A stretch of DNA of 64,000 nt from Prostheceraeus crozeri (taxonomy: Eukaryota > Platyhelminthes > Polycladida > Euryleptidae): contig CAJQUW010012904.1 of NCBI GenBank assembly GCA_907163375.1, positions 1 through 64,000 of the forward strand, in the 5' to 3' direction. This document shows, one piece after another, positions 11,898 to 24,561 of this stretch; the stretch's first letter is position 1; every line of letters begins with the position of its first letter. The notes beneath the pieces were generated by a model. It did no database searches and was not told the DNA's origin. It saw only the letters and a list, made by a program, of their open reading frames with translations. A program made the translations under genes and the position numbers.

Positions 11898-12919
11898 TCA
11901 ATAGTGAATTGGACCACCTCTTACTCTCATGCATTCCCTGATTCTGGAAGGCATTGAGTCAATCAAGTTGGGACACATTTTCTTCAGATCGTCATCTCTT
12001 GCCCATTCTCGCAGCAATGCGTTGATCAGTTCTTGTTTTGTTGTCAACGTTTCTTTTCTAATTTTGCGCTTGAGGATGGCCCAGATGTTCTCAATCGGTG
12101 ATAGATCTGGAGAGTTCCCAGGCCATTTGAGAACTCTGACGCCGGATTCATTCAAGAGTTGCATCGTTTTTCGTGATGTGTGGCATGGCGCTAAATCTTG
12201 CTGAAACCAATTTTCAGACGACGAATACCACTCATTTATCTGTGGAAGAAATCTTCCAGAGATGACACGTGCATACTGATCAGAGTTCATTGAACCTTCA
12301 ACCAAGTGAATACGACCAGTTCCATGGAATGAGATGCAGGACCAAATCATTAACTTCACTGGGTGTCTGAAGGATGGCTTGAAGTACATTCTTGTCGGAG
12401 TTTCACCGGAATTTCTCCTCATGAACTGCGACGCTGCCGGCTGTATTTCTACCGAGGTCTCGTCGCTGAATATAACTTTGTGCCAATCATCCAGCGTCCA
12501 GTCCTTGTATTCACGATACCATGCAAGTCTTCTTTTTTCATGTCTTCGGTCAGAACCTGGCATTTCAATGGACGATATGCTGGTCTGTCGTTTTCTGTTA
12601 AGCGTTTTCTTAAAGTTGATGGGCTGATGTCAATGTGATAATCATCTTTCAGTTTATGAGAGAGGTCGCTCGATGTTGCACGGGGATTTTCTCTGGATAG
12701 CTTCAGCAGAACTCTATCGCCCCTTTTATCGGTTTTTCTTTCAGATCCGCAGAGAAATCGGTAATTTTCGTATGAATTTGTGCTTCGGTACCGACTAATG
12801 ATGCGACTTGTGGATGATTGGCTCACACCGACAGGGCCTGCAATCTCATGTGTTGAAAGACCAGCATGCTCATGTAGTGCAACGACCTGGGCTCTGGTTT
12901 CGTTGTCTATATCACCCAT
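11898..12919 (-). pseudogene. Tc1-like DD34E transposase, one frameshift
   Basis: Cut-and-paste transposase, full length (about 340 aa) apart from one frame change. The likely start is MGDIDNETRAQVVALHEHAG, followed by a helix-turn-helix (LSTHEIAGPVGVSQSSTSR) and a second winged-helix part (DLSHKLKDDYHIDISPSTLR). The catalytic triad is visible: Asp in VIFSDETSVE, Asp in FQQDLAPCHTS, and Glu in NSPDLSPIENIW, with 34 residues between the last two (DD34E, Tc1 type). The frame changes after EDMKK in a run of six T at about 12533-12538 (plus strand), consistent with a single-base slip. The C-terminus ends GGPIHY. Otherwise the gene looks young. Confidence 0.9.
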
Positions 12920-13029
12920 TGGCCCCCAATTACGATACCCCAGTTTCGTATCCAAACAAATGAATTGTCTTATCAATGCTGTGATCTGCTGCTTTATAAG
13001 ACACTCGCTACTTCACTACGCAATTCAGC

Positions 13030-13733
13030 GGCGCCAGTCATGAATAGAATTCAATAGATTGATTGCATGAAGGTCTTCTGATCGAGTGTGAGTCATCCCA
13101 ACAGCTGCGCTGTGGATGATTTGATTAGCGTTGACACAGAAGCAATAGACAGCGATGATTTTGCGCTGGACCGGGTATGGGCGATAGTCAAGGCCCAGTA
13201 GCCTAAGCAATCAAGTGATCACCAGTTGTTCAGTTTATGAACTTCCTAGAGTTACGGAATGATTTTATTGAAAGCTGACATATCACATAAAATTCTGTGA
13301 AAAATACAGACTGTAAAAAGTACTTGCGCGAATTTTTCAGCCACTTTACTTGGAAAAAGCAAATTCTCCTGTTAATAATTCGATGTTTTGTTTGATGAGA
13401 CACTTGGTATCGCCATCCAGTGGCTCCAGTCATGAATAGAATTCAGTAGTTTGATTCCAAAATGTTCTTCTGATCGAGTATGAGCCATAACAACAGTTGT
13501 AGCGTGGATAATTTGATTAGCGTTGTGACAAAGCCGATAAACATTGATGATAGTGTGCTGGACCTGGTATAGACGATAGGCCTAGTAAGCAATTGAGTGT
13601 TGACCCAGTGTCCTATTTATCGGAATTCTCTGGAGCTACTGAATTAATTTATTGAAAGCTGACATGTCACGCAAATTTCTGAGAAAAGTACAGACTGCAA
13701 GAAGTACTTGCGCGAATTTTTCAACCACTTTAC
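13030..13733. repeat. Direct duplication inside the Tc1 element
   Basis: Two diverged direct copies, about 13030-13345 and 13424-13733. They share CCAGTCATGAATAGAATTCA, TTCTTCTGATCGAGT or its close match, ATTTGATTAGCGTTG and AAGTACTTGCGCGAATTTTT at matching spacing. This explains why the element is about 700 bp longer than a typical Tc1. Confidence 0.8.
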
Positions 13734-13978
13734 TTTTACTCCAAATATCAGTAAAATCTGCCGAAGCTTAGTTGTCCTAGTAAGGTCTGTCTTGGACGGA
13801 AAACTTGTTGCAGGTTAACTTTTGTCATCATAAAGTTTCAGAACATAACCAATGTGAACTAACTAAATGATTGGTGAAGCCTAATTTAGCAATTAATATG
13901 CTATGTAGCAAAGAAAAGAAGTTATCAGGAATGTACCTCAATTTTAATGGAGTGATTCAGTTTCATCGAACAACACTG

Positions 13979-15947
13979 TACACTTTAATCTTTTTTTGTT
14001 CATCTTTTTGGTGGCAAATGCTGACTATCAAGTCAAAATAAGTCAAATCGATGTAGATTCGCGTTTCTCTGTGATTGCCACGAGGATGCGATTCAGACTT
14101 CTGATTCAGTTTTTCTTACCACAATTTATAGATGTTCCGTAAGCGCAGAATGGAAGGGTTTCGCGAATTCCATGACTTGACTTTACCCACGGTTTACCTG
14201 AATTGACCAATTGCATACGCCGCTCATCAGTGTTCCATGTCAATTGAAAAGCTAAACCTCAACCTAGGGAACATTGAGAATCAAAATCGCATTTTTTGCA
14301 TTGTGGGCTAAACTTCAAACAGTGCTTTCGTATTACATGTATATCTGCATTCCACTTGGCTAAATCTCCTTCAGTCGAAATCGTCGTGTAGAAAATAGTA
14401 AGAAGATGTGGTTTCATCAAGTACAAGTTAAATTTGGCATGGTTTATTCTCGCAAATTCTTCTGAAACCCTTCCTCATAATTATCACATACTTTGATAAA
14501 CAACATGTTTTGATTGGCCAAAGAGGATAGAGCAAATGTGCGTTACAATTGAATCCATACAAAATCTAGAAGTTTTACAAACATATTGAAAATGCGACGA
14601 AGCTTTGATTGGCCATTATCTTGATGACTGGGAAAAACCAAGAAGACTGTTCTTGCTGCTGTTATTCTTTTATTTAGCAATGTATTTCCACTTATACAGC
14701 AGAGATCGCGGAATAAATGGAAACATGGGCAGGATGAAGCTCAATCGTTCCTACTGGTCATCAAAATAATGAAGATGCAAGCTGACTTTTGTCATCTGAT
14801 TTACGAAGATAACATCTGATTATTTTACAAATAAGCTTGGCAAAGTCAGACTCCTGTAGGCCTAATATAGCGATCTTATGACCTATGTAGTAATTTGCGG
14901 ATACGAATATCTATTCGTTATATCATGTCCCAAACATAAATGCTGAAAAAAAATTCAATTTTTTACTGTGTGCGTCAAAATGCGCATGCGAATCCTTTAT
15001 GCAGTCTATCTAAAATTTCATTGTGCAGGTGATTAAAAAAAGCACTTTTATAATTCTTCTGGTACATTGCATGTGAGCAATCAATAGGGCAGGTGAATAC
15101 ATTTTCTAACATATCAGATCTTGCGGTTTTATATAATATATAACAATCATATCACTTTCACATCTTTCGGTTCTGAAATTCAACTTCTTGCCTTGCCATT
15201 TTAACGGAAATCTATACGATTGAGGAAAAATGCTAGATCTCCTCGATTTGAATCGTCATATGTATATTGTTCGATTTCTATTGTCTGAATTTCCACATAC
15301 CGGGTTTGAATGATGAAAAGTGGTTCGAAGAATCATTGAGAATATCGCACACGATTGAACAGCATGTATAGACTGTCATCTGGCGCGAGGAATGTAAGAG
15401 TTTTGTGGATATTAGTCAACGGTTTCGTACCCGTTTCGGTCGACACTCGAGAGCTCCACAAAGAGCATCCGTGCAATCAAGACTTTAGCACGTGTGAATC
15501 GTCCGAGCACTGTTTGTCACACTGAACAGCTGAAAAGTTGTCATTTAAATGACACATAATGATGGTCGTGTCCGATTCGCAGAATACAGACGACTTTTGG
15601 ACTAATTTCAGCTTATTTTTCTTGATATTTTTGGGAAAAATACTCAGGTTACTACTAACTATACTGCATACTACTTATAGTATGCTCATTTGAAAAGCTG
15701 ACTGTCATATTTAGTAACAATTCTTATGGTACATAGTGCTTCACCTAAAACACAATATGTAATCAGATATTTCACGTTTCAAAAAATACTTTATCACCCT
15801 CTATTTAAATCTTTGAAATGTTCCATTTTGACCCTTTTTAACTATTCTACCTTGCTTGCTTGACACCTTGTTATGTTGGCGTCACTTATTGTGTCGTTTA
15901 CATCACTATTGATAAAGTTGGACCAAATTTGAACCTTTTCTTTGCAG
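13979..15947 (+). other. Remainder of SLC17 intron
   Basis: Non-coding sequence between the Tc1 element and the acceptor at 15946-15947 (CCTTTTCTTTGCAG). No other exon, RNA gene or clear mobile element was recognised. Confidence 0.6.
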
Positions 15948-16859
15948 GGTGCCAGTGTTGGCTCTATTATTGGACAAATGATCGTTGGACCCCTCTCTGA
16001 GTCAAGCTTGGGGTGGCCATCTGCATTTTACGTCATCGGTGGTGCTGGCATTTTGTGGTGCTTTATTTGGCTTCCTCTGGTGCATGATTCACCTGAATCA
16101 CATCCACGAATTTCCGAAGAGGAGCTTCAGTTCCTAGAAGAAAGTTTAGGTAGAAGCAGTCAGTTATCAGCAAATCTTCAAGGAATACCATGGTTTCAGA
16201 TCCTGACTGATCGTGCAGTATGGGCTCAAATAATAGGATCGTTCTGTGCATCAGCTATCTTCTTTGCAATGCTAACATGTGTTCCACAGTTTTTATCAGA
16301 CGTTCTTCATTTGGGGATCCTTTCAGATAGCCTGCTGGCATCACTACCTTCAGTGTGCAATATATTTATCAGCTTATTTACTGCCTATCTATCAGACGTT
16401 GCAGTACGTAGGCAGATCGCGCCTGTTGTTGTTATCAGAAAAGTGTTTACTTGTACAGGATTCATTGTTGCTGGAGCATCATTGATTGGCATCATATTTG
16501 TATCATGCAATGCAACTGCTGCAATTACGTTATTGGTACTAGCAGGAGCTGGACTTAGTTTATTTGCAGGTGGCATAATTCCAAACTGTTTAGAAATCGC
16601 CCCAGAGTATAGTGGAACTATGTCAGGTCTCACTAACTTTGTAAGTTCCGCGGCAGGTATTCTGACTCCTTTTGTAAGTGATGCATTGACTTCAAATGGA
16701 ACTCCTCAGCAATGGGATATTGTCTTTTATGCTGGGGCGGCCATTACAGGGTTTGGTGCGTTTTCCTTTGCAGTACTTGCTTCGGCTGAAAAGCGTCCCT
16801 GGAGTAATCAAACTACTGGAAAAGAAAACGATGAAGAAGGCCTCATTCAGGACTCGTGA
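15948..16859 (+). CDS. SLC17-family anion transporter, exon 2 (terminal)
   Basis: The C-terminal 303 residues of the transporter begun at 10919. The exon starts right after the AG at 15947 in phase 0 (GASVGSIIGQMIVGPLSES) and ends at TGA 16857. It encodes the second part of the N-domain (GWPSAFYVIGGAGILWCFIW), the cytoplasmic central loop with the family motif DSPESHPRISEEE, and the six helices of the C-domain with NCLEIAPEYSGTMSGLTNFV, a strong SLC17 signature. The tail is acidic (KENDEEGLIQDS). The gene is complete and looks functional. A candidate poly(A) signal AATAAA is at 17168. Confidence 0.92.
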   Translation, partial: GASVGSIIGQMIVGPLSESSLGWPSAFYVIGGAGILWCFIWLPLVHDSPESHPRISEEELQFLEESLGRSSQLSANLQGIPWFQILTDRAVWAQIIGSFCASAIFFAMLTCVPQFLSDVLHLGILSDSLLASLPSVCNIFISLFTAYLSDVAVRRQIAPVVVIRKVFTCTGFIVAGASLIGIIFVSCNATAAITLLVLAGAGLSLFAGGIIPNCLEIAPEYSGTMSGLTNFVSSAAGILTPFVSDALTSNGTPQQWDIVFYAGAAITGFGAFSFAVLASAEKRPWSNQTTGKENDEEGLIQDS

Positions 16860-17167
16860 ACTAAAGGACAAGAATTTTCATGAAAAGTCTAGATTTTTGT
16901 AAAAAACTACAAACTCAACAGTCAAACCATGTGACCTGTCTAATTTTGTTAAAACTCATGTGAATATAGTCATCATCCAAGTACATAGCAAAAATATTAA
17001 TGCTCGGCGTTTTTCAAATTCTTCAGAAAAACAGCGGTTTTGGCTTTTAAAAAATGTCATCAGATTGCTCGAAATGCTCATTAGATTGCTGAAAAAATAC
17101 AAGCGCATTTACACGCAGAAACACAAAAGAGATGAGCTTTAGGAAGACGACAAGGAAAGGGAATTTT

Positions 17168-17173
17168 AATAAA
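17168..17173 (+). terminator. Candidate poly(A) signal of SLC17 gene
   Basis: AATAAA about 310 bp after the transporter stop codon, the first canonical signal downstream on the plus strand. Position only; the cleavage site is not proven. Confidence 0.45.
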
Positions 17174-17419
17174 TCACATGAGAAACTTCAGTCAGGCTTC
17201 TTTGAGACGCTCTGCAATCAATCATAGATCAGCTTTATGAAACATCTTCGAGAAGTGTTCAACTTTATGCAACAAATAGAGAGAGCATGACCACAGACAG
17301 GATAAAAATGATGCCGCTATTATGGCACGACAGACCACAAGATAATCTAGATGACACAATATTCTCCAAACATTGACAGATATGAAGTTGACCAGAAGAG
17401 GGAACTAAAATACTATATA

Positions 17420-17564
17420 CAGTCACAGCTCGGTAATTAAGGCTTTCAATGTCTTAATTATCGAAATTCTTAATTAAACAGCAACTTATATATGCCAAAT
17501 ATGCAAAAAATGCCAATTAACCGAAGTCTTAATTATCCGTATCCGAATTAACGAGCTTCGACTG
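17420..17564. mobile_element. pogo/Tigger-like MITE, 145 bp
   Basis: Ends CAGTCACAGCTCGGTAATTA and the inverse of CAGTCGAAGCTCGTTAATTC, each next to TA. The CAGT..(A)GCTCG(G/T)TAATT ends resemble pogo/Tigger termini. There is no coding content. It lies just downstream of the transporter gene. Confidence 0.75.
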
Positions 17565-17566
17565 TA

Positions 17567-19490
17567 TGAATAAATTACCAAGAATTCTCATAGAATAAAC
17601 AGCAGTGAAATCAATGTGACTGAGTTTCATTCCAGTTCCAGCAAAAGTTGGGCCGAATACTAGGTGGACTCAAATTTTAGACTTAAAGTGCACATTTCGC
17701 ATGAGATTTAGTTGAAAATTTAGGATCAAGTCCCAATATTAATTGTCACAAATAAGTTTGCTTTACTATGTTGTACTGTATACAAAGCAAAAATTAATCG
17801 TATAATGCATGCACTAAAGCTACAACGCATTAGATGTTATTACTAGTGCTTGATGATACTAGTGTTCCGATGATACACTGACTATCAAATACGCTGACGA
17901 CATTTTCTTACTCTCTCCTATTTTGGGTCATTTTACTTCTTCTCCTGTTACGAACATGTTTGCTTGCGTAAATTTATGGGCCGACTCTAATGACATGCTC
18001 ATCATGAGAGTATTGCATTCATTGCAGTTCCATTTGTAATGCTAGCTTGGAAACATAGAGAACCGGGCATTGCTGATTGTTGTTATTCATCAACATCACA
18101 AGCTACCGCATTAGTTATTGTCATTGATGGAGGCTGATATCAATTTCAAATAATATGGAAATAAAGCTGTGTTGTACAGTAATACTTTCATCAGTATTTC
18201 ATTTCGCATTGAAGCGATAATGTCTATTGATTGATGAAGTAGTGGTTTGGTTATGTATTCTTTTCGGCAATAATTCTTTGAAGCAGCATGGTGACGCAAT
18301 GGTCACTTGGATGCTTCCCAATTATCATCATTAATCTTAAAATAATGACAAAAGTCGACCTTATAGGTTCAATCCTATGTAATCTTTATTCGTCTCCGCG
18401 CATGTATTGTAGATATCCCGCAGCTTTATTTGACCTGTAAAGCAAATTATTGCCCGCGAGGGAGATATTACTCCAATGCACTGGAAGGAGCGTAATCTAT
18501 GTCTATTATGAGTGCTCTTGTCATGCTTTAGCCATAGAAGTAGATAATAGTACACTAGAATGGAAGTTTGATATCTTGCCTATATACAATGATGGCACAT
18601 GGAAAAATCTATGGCTTGTAGATCAGATTCGATCTAAAACATTGCATCATAGTCAAACTATTTGTCAAGTTGATTGTCGAAATTGTTGACAGCAAATCAC
18701 AGGATCTTCATGTAGAGAATTGCAAGTGAGATGGTGGCATTGTATCGTGTGAAATAGCCTACTATTCCATGGATTAACATACTGTGTCTATTTGTGCCTG
18801 TCATTGACAACTATTATACAAATTTTCAACACTGGATTACGAATTAAAATTTGGTTCACGGAGTCGTAATTGAAAGTGGTCGCTGTACTGGTTGGAAGAA
18901 TATCTCAAGAATTCACAGATAAAATTTCTAATTATTGGATAATTTCTCGGTCAAGCGGTTAAGAAACCTAGTGTTTTTCTAGAATAAGCACACTTAAAAT
19001 CTTCCTTACCTACAATCATTTCTCAGATAAATAAAATGTCGCTGGAAATCTTCAATTAATCAATGAATGACTTATGTGATATAGTTTGATGATATTTTGG
19101 CAGCTGATATTCGAATGCATGTAGAGATTTTGAAAATTGTTCAAATATAGTGAACAGGATCCCTTTAAAGTAAAATGAATACCCGAAGATCTTGGCCTTT
19201 GATTTCAAGCTGGAGTAATGCATTTTCTGTAAATCGACATCACAAGTTGCATATGTGTCTGATTATACTCTTGATAGATTATATGAGCGATATTTCAAAA
19301 TGATGAACGTACAGACCGTTTTAAAGGATTTCCTTCTTTCTCATTCTGTCGCCGCCGTATTTAATAAATTCATTATTGCTTTTGTGCACATGATCTTTGG
19401 ACAAGGGGCAACAATCCAGATCACAAATTGGTTTGATAAATATAAATGCCAATCAGAAAACTTGGAAACCAGCTGGTACAGTTTGCATTT
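17567..19490. other. Intergenic, nothing recognised
   Basis: AT-rich sequence with short open frames lacking family features. No RNA gene or repeat with clear ends was seen. Confidence 0.4.
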
Positions 19491-19493
19491 TGC

Positions 19494-19576
19494 CCCAACT
19501 AAGTTCTCCCGACGTGTGCCATAATTTTCATGCAATTTCCATTCTAGGACTTTCTATGGTATTGTTAATTTCTATG
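19494..19576 (-). mobile_element. hAT-like MITE, copy E (partial)
   Basis: The minus strand begins CATAGAAATTAACAATACCA and continues through TAGAATGGAAATTG to AACTTAGTTGGGGCA, matching the left end of the MITE family at 9494 and 30353. The rest diverges and no second end or duplication is found. Confidence 0.6.
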
Positions 19577-19579
19577 GCT

Positions 19580-21000
19580 TTAGCATAGACGCGATCTATG
19601 AATAGATATTTTACGATAGAGCAGGCTAAATTTCTATTCCAATACTCTTGATAATCATAGACATATGCATAAATAACTATTATTGTGCATATCCGTTACA
19701 TTCTTATTACACAGTGTCGGATATCCATGGCTGTAACTCCGAATTTCGTAGAAATCCTATTGTAATCCTTGAGCAATCTATGCTTAAAATGACATGTTGC
19801 CCAATATTCGATGGCAAAATGTTCATAAAGTTCACTGTGCAACTGAATTCTGTTGTGCACAAAAGAACTTTTACTTCATATCATTTTCCATTGCATAAGT
19901 TGTTCAATTATCATAAGAGTTTTAATTCGGTCCCAGAAAATGTCACACGTTGACATTTTCGACATGTTTAGCTAATGCACTTTCCTGAAATGCACATTCG
20001 TCGCTTTCTCTAACGAAAAGAAAGAGGTGAGATATGAGACTATTTCCTAATAGAGACAATAGAACATTTTTCATCAGTTGAATGAGCAGCATCATTTAGA
20101 TAAAGGAAGACTTTACAGTAAAAATCTCAACCTTGTTCTATGAGTGAACTTTTCTAATTTAGAGCTTTAATATGAAATATTTCTTATCTTTTAATCTGCA
20201 AATATCTCTCAATATCAGATCTTCTATAATGATTTAAGTGCATTTACTTAGACGATTCATTCTACATCAAGCACAGTCATAGTACCTACATCATAGCACA
20301 TTCATAGCTGTTTGATAACTATTGATGCATAGCACTCGAGCGTTTCGGGCGATCATTAACCGGTCTGGACATGGCATAGGATGGCCACTCAGCCAATACG
20401 CTATATCAAGTTGCCCTATGCTATGTCATAGCTATCTATCTTTTATAATCGGATGATGGTTGTCCGAAACTACCGGTATATGTTGCAGAATTCCACGTTT
20501 ATTTGATTGTCATGACCACTTGCTACGAATTAGCTCTCTGAAAGAAAGCAGTTAACATTCCGTCAAGCCATCGTTCTTTTTGGTTTTATATCAGCGTCCA
20601 ATTAAAATTTGAATTGGACGTTCTTATATTATAAATCTGCAAAAGTCAAATACACTGTGATTGGTACTTTTGCAATGAAATTCACTACCGCACTTATTTT
20701 TAATGCACTTTAAGAGCTTCTGAATTGTGTGGAATAACTTATTCTGCTGATATTTTCCATGTCGCTTAATCAGGGTTTGAGATTCTATCTGAAATTATGT
20801 CCTCAATCCATATAGACTTTACCCTTAAGAAGCTTCAAAAGCGATAACAAAAATTAAAAGGTCTTAACAAACAGTCGTGACACAACTATCAACAGCTTCG
20901 TATTTACTCTTTACATTTCCTGGAGAAGAGACACCCTTGTAATTGGCAATGGATTCCTCAGGCACCACAGTCATTGCTAGTGAGTCTGAGATAGGCGCGG
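19580..21000. other. Intergenic, nothing recognised
   Basis: No gene seen. It ends at the TTAA target site of the piggyBac element. Confidence 0.4.
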
Positions 21001-21361
21001 TTAACCCTTTCACAGCGGCTAATGTATTGAAAAATTATTCTTTCACATGCGGATGGCTCGCTGTGCGAGTCATAAGAAGTTTTCCTCTCAGTGCGGCATG
21101 GCCTGCTCTACGAGCCATAAAATTCAGCGGGAAAACACGTGTTAAAGTGATAAGATAATGGACGAAATGTTGATAACTTTGGAGAACATTTTTTTACTTG
21201 GGGGCGTATCGGTATCTCTTATCGCAAAACATGTCATTGTCATCCAAACGTTGACGCGGAAACCCTTTTATCTCAAACAGTGCATTTGTTAATATTTGGT
21301 AATAAACCTGATTTCTTCAGAACTGATTTTTTTCCAACTGAGATTGTGAACACTAACTATT

Positions 21362-23196
21362 ATGTACCGCAAACGATATTCACTGGATCGTACTGTAGAA
21401 TTGATCTGCCTAAACAGTGACGACGAAATGGATAATGTTAGTGAAAGCGACTCTGATGATTCAGATCAGTTTTCTGATCTTGATGACTCCGTCCTACCGC
21501 AGTTGACTATGTTGCCGCCCGATCCATCACCTGTTAATTTTACGTCATTCGCCAAAGCTGATTCTCCACCTATTCTCAAGGATTCTTTCGTGTCCTCCGC
21601 TTCCGGCTCTGCTGCTGTTTCTCGCACGACTTCTGCTCAAATTGCTAGTCCGTGGAAATTTGTCGAAGAGGTGAACGATAGTCGCTCGGAGCTCCCACCC
21701 TTTCTCGGTGCCGCAGGTCTTCGAACAACATACGAAGAAACAATGCTGTCAAACACAAGTGATGTTGACATTTGCAGAAGTGCTCTCAGTTTTTTTATTA
21801 CGGATGAGTTAATCGAAACACTTGTGCAATTTACAAATATTCGTGCTTCGATCTATCTTCAAACAGAAACTCTAAAGCCCCATTCTCACTTTAGAAATTG
21901 GACTAATTGCTCTTTCGCCGAAAGGAAGAAATTATCGGTATCGTGCTGCTGACCGGGCGTCGTGAGGAAGCCTCAACTCACTGACTACTGGAGTACTGAT
22001 GATTTAGTTTGTACTCCCTTCCTTCACTCCGAATTTTCTCTTACACGAGATCGTTTTCTCTTGATTTTACATTTCATTCGATTCGCAAATTATGAAAATT
22101 TCGGTGGCGAACAGAATTGTCTTCGTAAGATTCAGCCATTTGTTAACTTGATTCGTTCGATTTGTAAGGATGTGTATAGGCCATCTCAGAATGTGACTGT
22201 GGACGAGTCTTTACTTTTATATAAAGGTCGGCTGTATTTTAAACAATACATACCGGCGAAGAGAAGGCGCTTCGGAATCAAAATTTATTTTTTATGCGAA
22301 AGTGACTCTGGTTTTACATTGAACTTTTCATTTCACACTGTAAAAGCAGATCATGATCAGTTTGCCTCCGCTTGTTCCAGTCTCAGTGTTTCGGAGCGAA
22401 TCGTTGTTCATCTTTGTGATGAACTATTGGATTTAGGATACACTGTTTGGTGTGATAATTGGTTCAACAGTGTCAGGTTGGCCAATTATTTATTATCAAG
22501 AAGAACGCTTTTAGTCGGCACTATTCGTCCGAACCGTGGTGTCCCGCCCATGCTTCAGGAGGCCGTGGTAAATGTAAGAGAGACAAAGTTTTTGCGTTCG
22601 GACGACTTGCTTCTATCTAAATTTTGTGATAGAAAGTCGTCTGGACAGAAAATTGTTTTTATGATTGATACAAAAACAAAGTTGCTCTTTCCGATTATCA
22701 GCGTGTTATAAAAGGTGGAAAGAGAATAATTTTTAGAAAGAGTACTACCATGTCGGAGTATAACAAATTTATAGGAGGAGTTGATCGTGCTGATCAAATT
22801 TTACATACTTATGACGCAACTCGAAAATCATACCGCTGGTTCCATAAAGTGTGCATACATCTTATTCAACGAATGTGCCTCAATGCCCACATTGTTTATT
22901 CCATTTACGGGGGCCAGGAAAATTTTCAAAATTTCTTAATGTCATGTGTTCGTCTCTTTCTGTGTGAAACAGGGATAGGGAGGCAACCTCTTATACCTCG
23001 AAATGCGTCGTGTGCTTCAAACTCGCATTTTCCATCTAAGTTTCAACCAAGAGGAAATAACATTCATCCGACTAAAAGATGCCGTGTGTGTTATTCACTT
23101 GGTAGGATTAAAAAAACTACCGTATTTTGTGATGCCTGTCCAGGAAAACCGGGACTTTGCATTACTCCATGTTTTGGTAATTACCACTCAAAATAA
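21362..23196 (+). pseudogene. piggyBac transposase, disrupted
   Basis: TTAA-specific DDD transposase in three open pieces. The acidic N-terminal part (21362-21952) starts MYRKRYSLDRTVELICLNSD. The core (21962-22711) has the first Asp in NVTVDESLLLYKGR and the second in GYTVWCDNWFNS. The C-terminal part (22750-23196) has the third Asp in FIGGVDRADQ and ends in a Cys-rich zinc domain (CRVCYSLGRIKKTTVFCDAC). Near 21925-21960 two compensating single-base changes leave a short out-of-frame patch with a stop. Another stop and frame change follow at about 22711. The copy cannot make a whole protein. Confidence 0.9.
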
Positions 23197-23896
23197 ATTT
23201 CTTTTCACTTCGCATTTTTACTTTTATGGGGTTTATTGGAATATTTAATCATGTGAATGACGACATGTCAACCATTCAGACGATACATAGAAGCTCAAGA
23301 ATAACGCGTGCTCCATCATGACTTGAATGTAGCCCTATTTGATTAAATTTAGAGTATTAGGCGAATGATTAAATTTAGAGTCTAAGCGTACTTGTAAAAT
23401 TTGTAATCAATGTGATATAACGTTCAATTCATTATACGATTTCGATGGTTTTGGAAATACGATAAACATGTACTAAGAGTACTGAGACATAATGAAATTT
23501 CTTTATTCATACAAATATAATAACCAAATAATAAACTTCTGAAGCTCAATCCAGATAACTATCTATGTTCAAAAATTATTTAATGAATTAAACCCAATGA
23601 CGAAAATGAAAAATTCAGAAATTTCTTGTATCTCTGTCCGCCTTGTTTTTTATGTTTAGTTTTAAAATTAAGTACGTATGTTGACTACTTGCATATTCGC
23701 AGTGGATTACATGCAATAATTTAATAAATGAAACATTATCATTCAATTATAATCATAATCAACTTTCGTAGTTCAGATATATTCAGCCACATCAAAATTA
23801 TTAGTCAACTATAGCTGACCGCCCACTCGGAAAATTCAAGAATATATATATATACATTCAAGACATGAATATAGATATATTGAGAAATAACTTGGA

Positions 23897-24035
23897 GAGG
23901 AAATAACATTCATCCGACTAAAAGATGCCGTGTGTGTTATTCACTTGGTAGGATTTAAAAAACTACCGTATTTTGTGATGCCTGTCCAGGAAAACCGGGA
24001 CTTTGCATTACTCCATGTTTTGGTAATTACCACTC
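23897..24035 (+). repeat. Duplicated piggyBac zinc-domain segment
   Basis: A 139-bp direct duplicate of 23051-23189, which encodes most of the Cys-rich C-terminal domain, with one visible mismatch. It is separated from the original by about 700 bp of AT-rich DNA. Near-identity means the duplication is much younger than the element's coding decay, or that it was converted. Confidence 0.9.
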
Positions 24036-24561
24036 CATATTGCATCCATCCATTAGCTTTCTTCGTTATTGCATGATCAATCTTGAAGATAGTAAAAGTC
24101 AAATATGTGGATCATATATTAAAATTATGTATTTAAAGAAGCTTTCGGTTGCACGAATATTCTCATTTGGGGATTGGAGGGTAGACCTTCAATGTATGGT
24201 ATTTAAAAAGAAAAACTCCGATTTTCTATAACTGAGCAGGAAAGGTGCTGAAATGCATCGTTCGATCTTAAAATATCGGAGTTATTCTATCTAAATGACA
24301 AACAGTGAACTAGCGGAGGCCTACACTCCAATGCCCTGAATAAAAATATTGCAATTACAATTTGAATTTATCAGCGACGTAGGGTGCCGTTTTGAAAAAG
24401 GAATTCGAGGAAAATCTGAATATAGGGTGATCCACATACATTATTTCGATCTATTCATATGCAAGCGCTTACATGCAAGACAAGTAATTACTACTGTACA
24501 CGGATATGTGCAAAACTTCGCCTTAAATCAAACTATGCTCCGCATACATTTTGCATTGATG

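Larger units (their letters stand above)
11735..13978 (-). mobile_element. Tc1-like element in the SLC17 intron
   Basis: Terminal inverted repeats CAGTGTTGTTCGATAAAACT (11735) and its near-perfect inverse ending 13978 are each flanked by TA, the classic Tc1/mariner target duplication. The 2244-bp element carries one transposase on the minus strand and an internal duplication. It is inserted antisense to the transporter gene. Confidence 0.93.
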
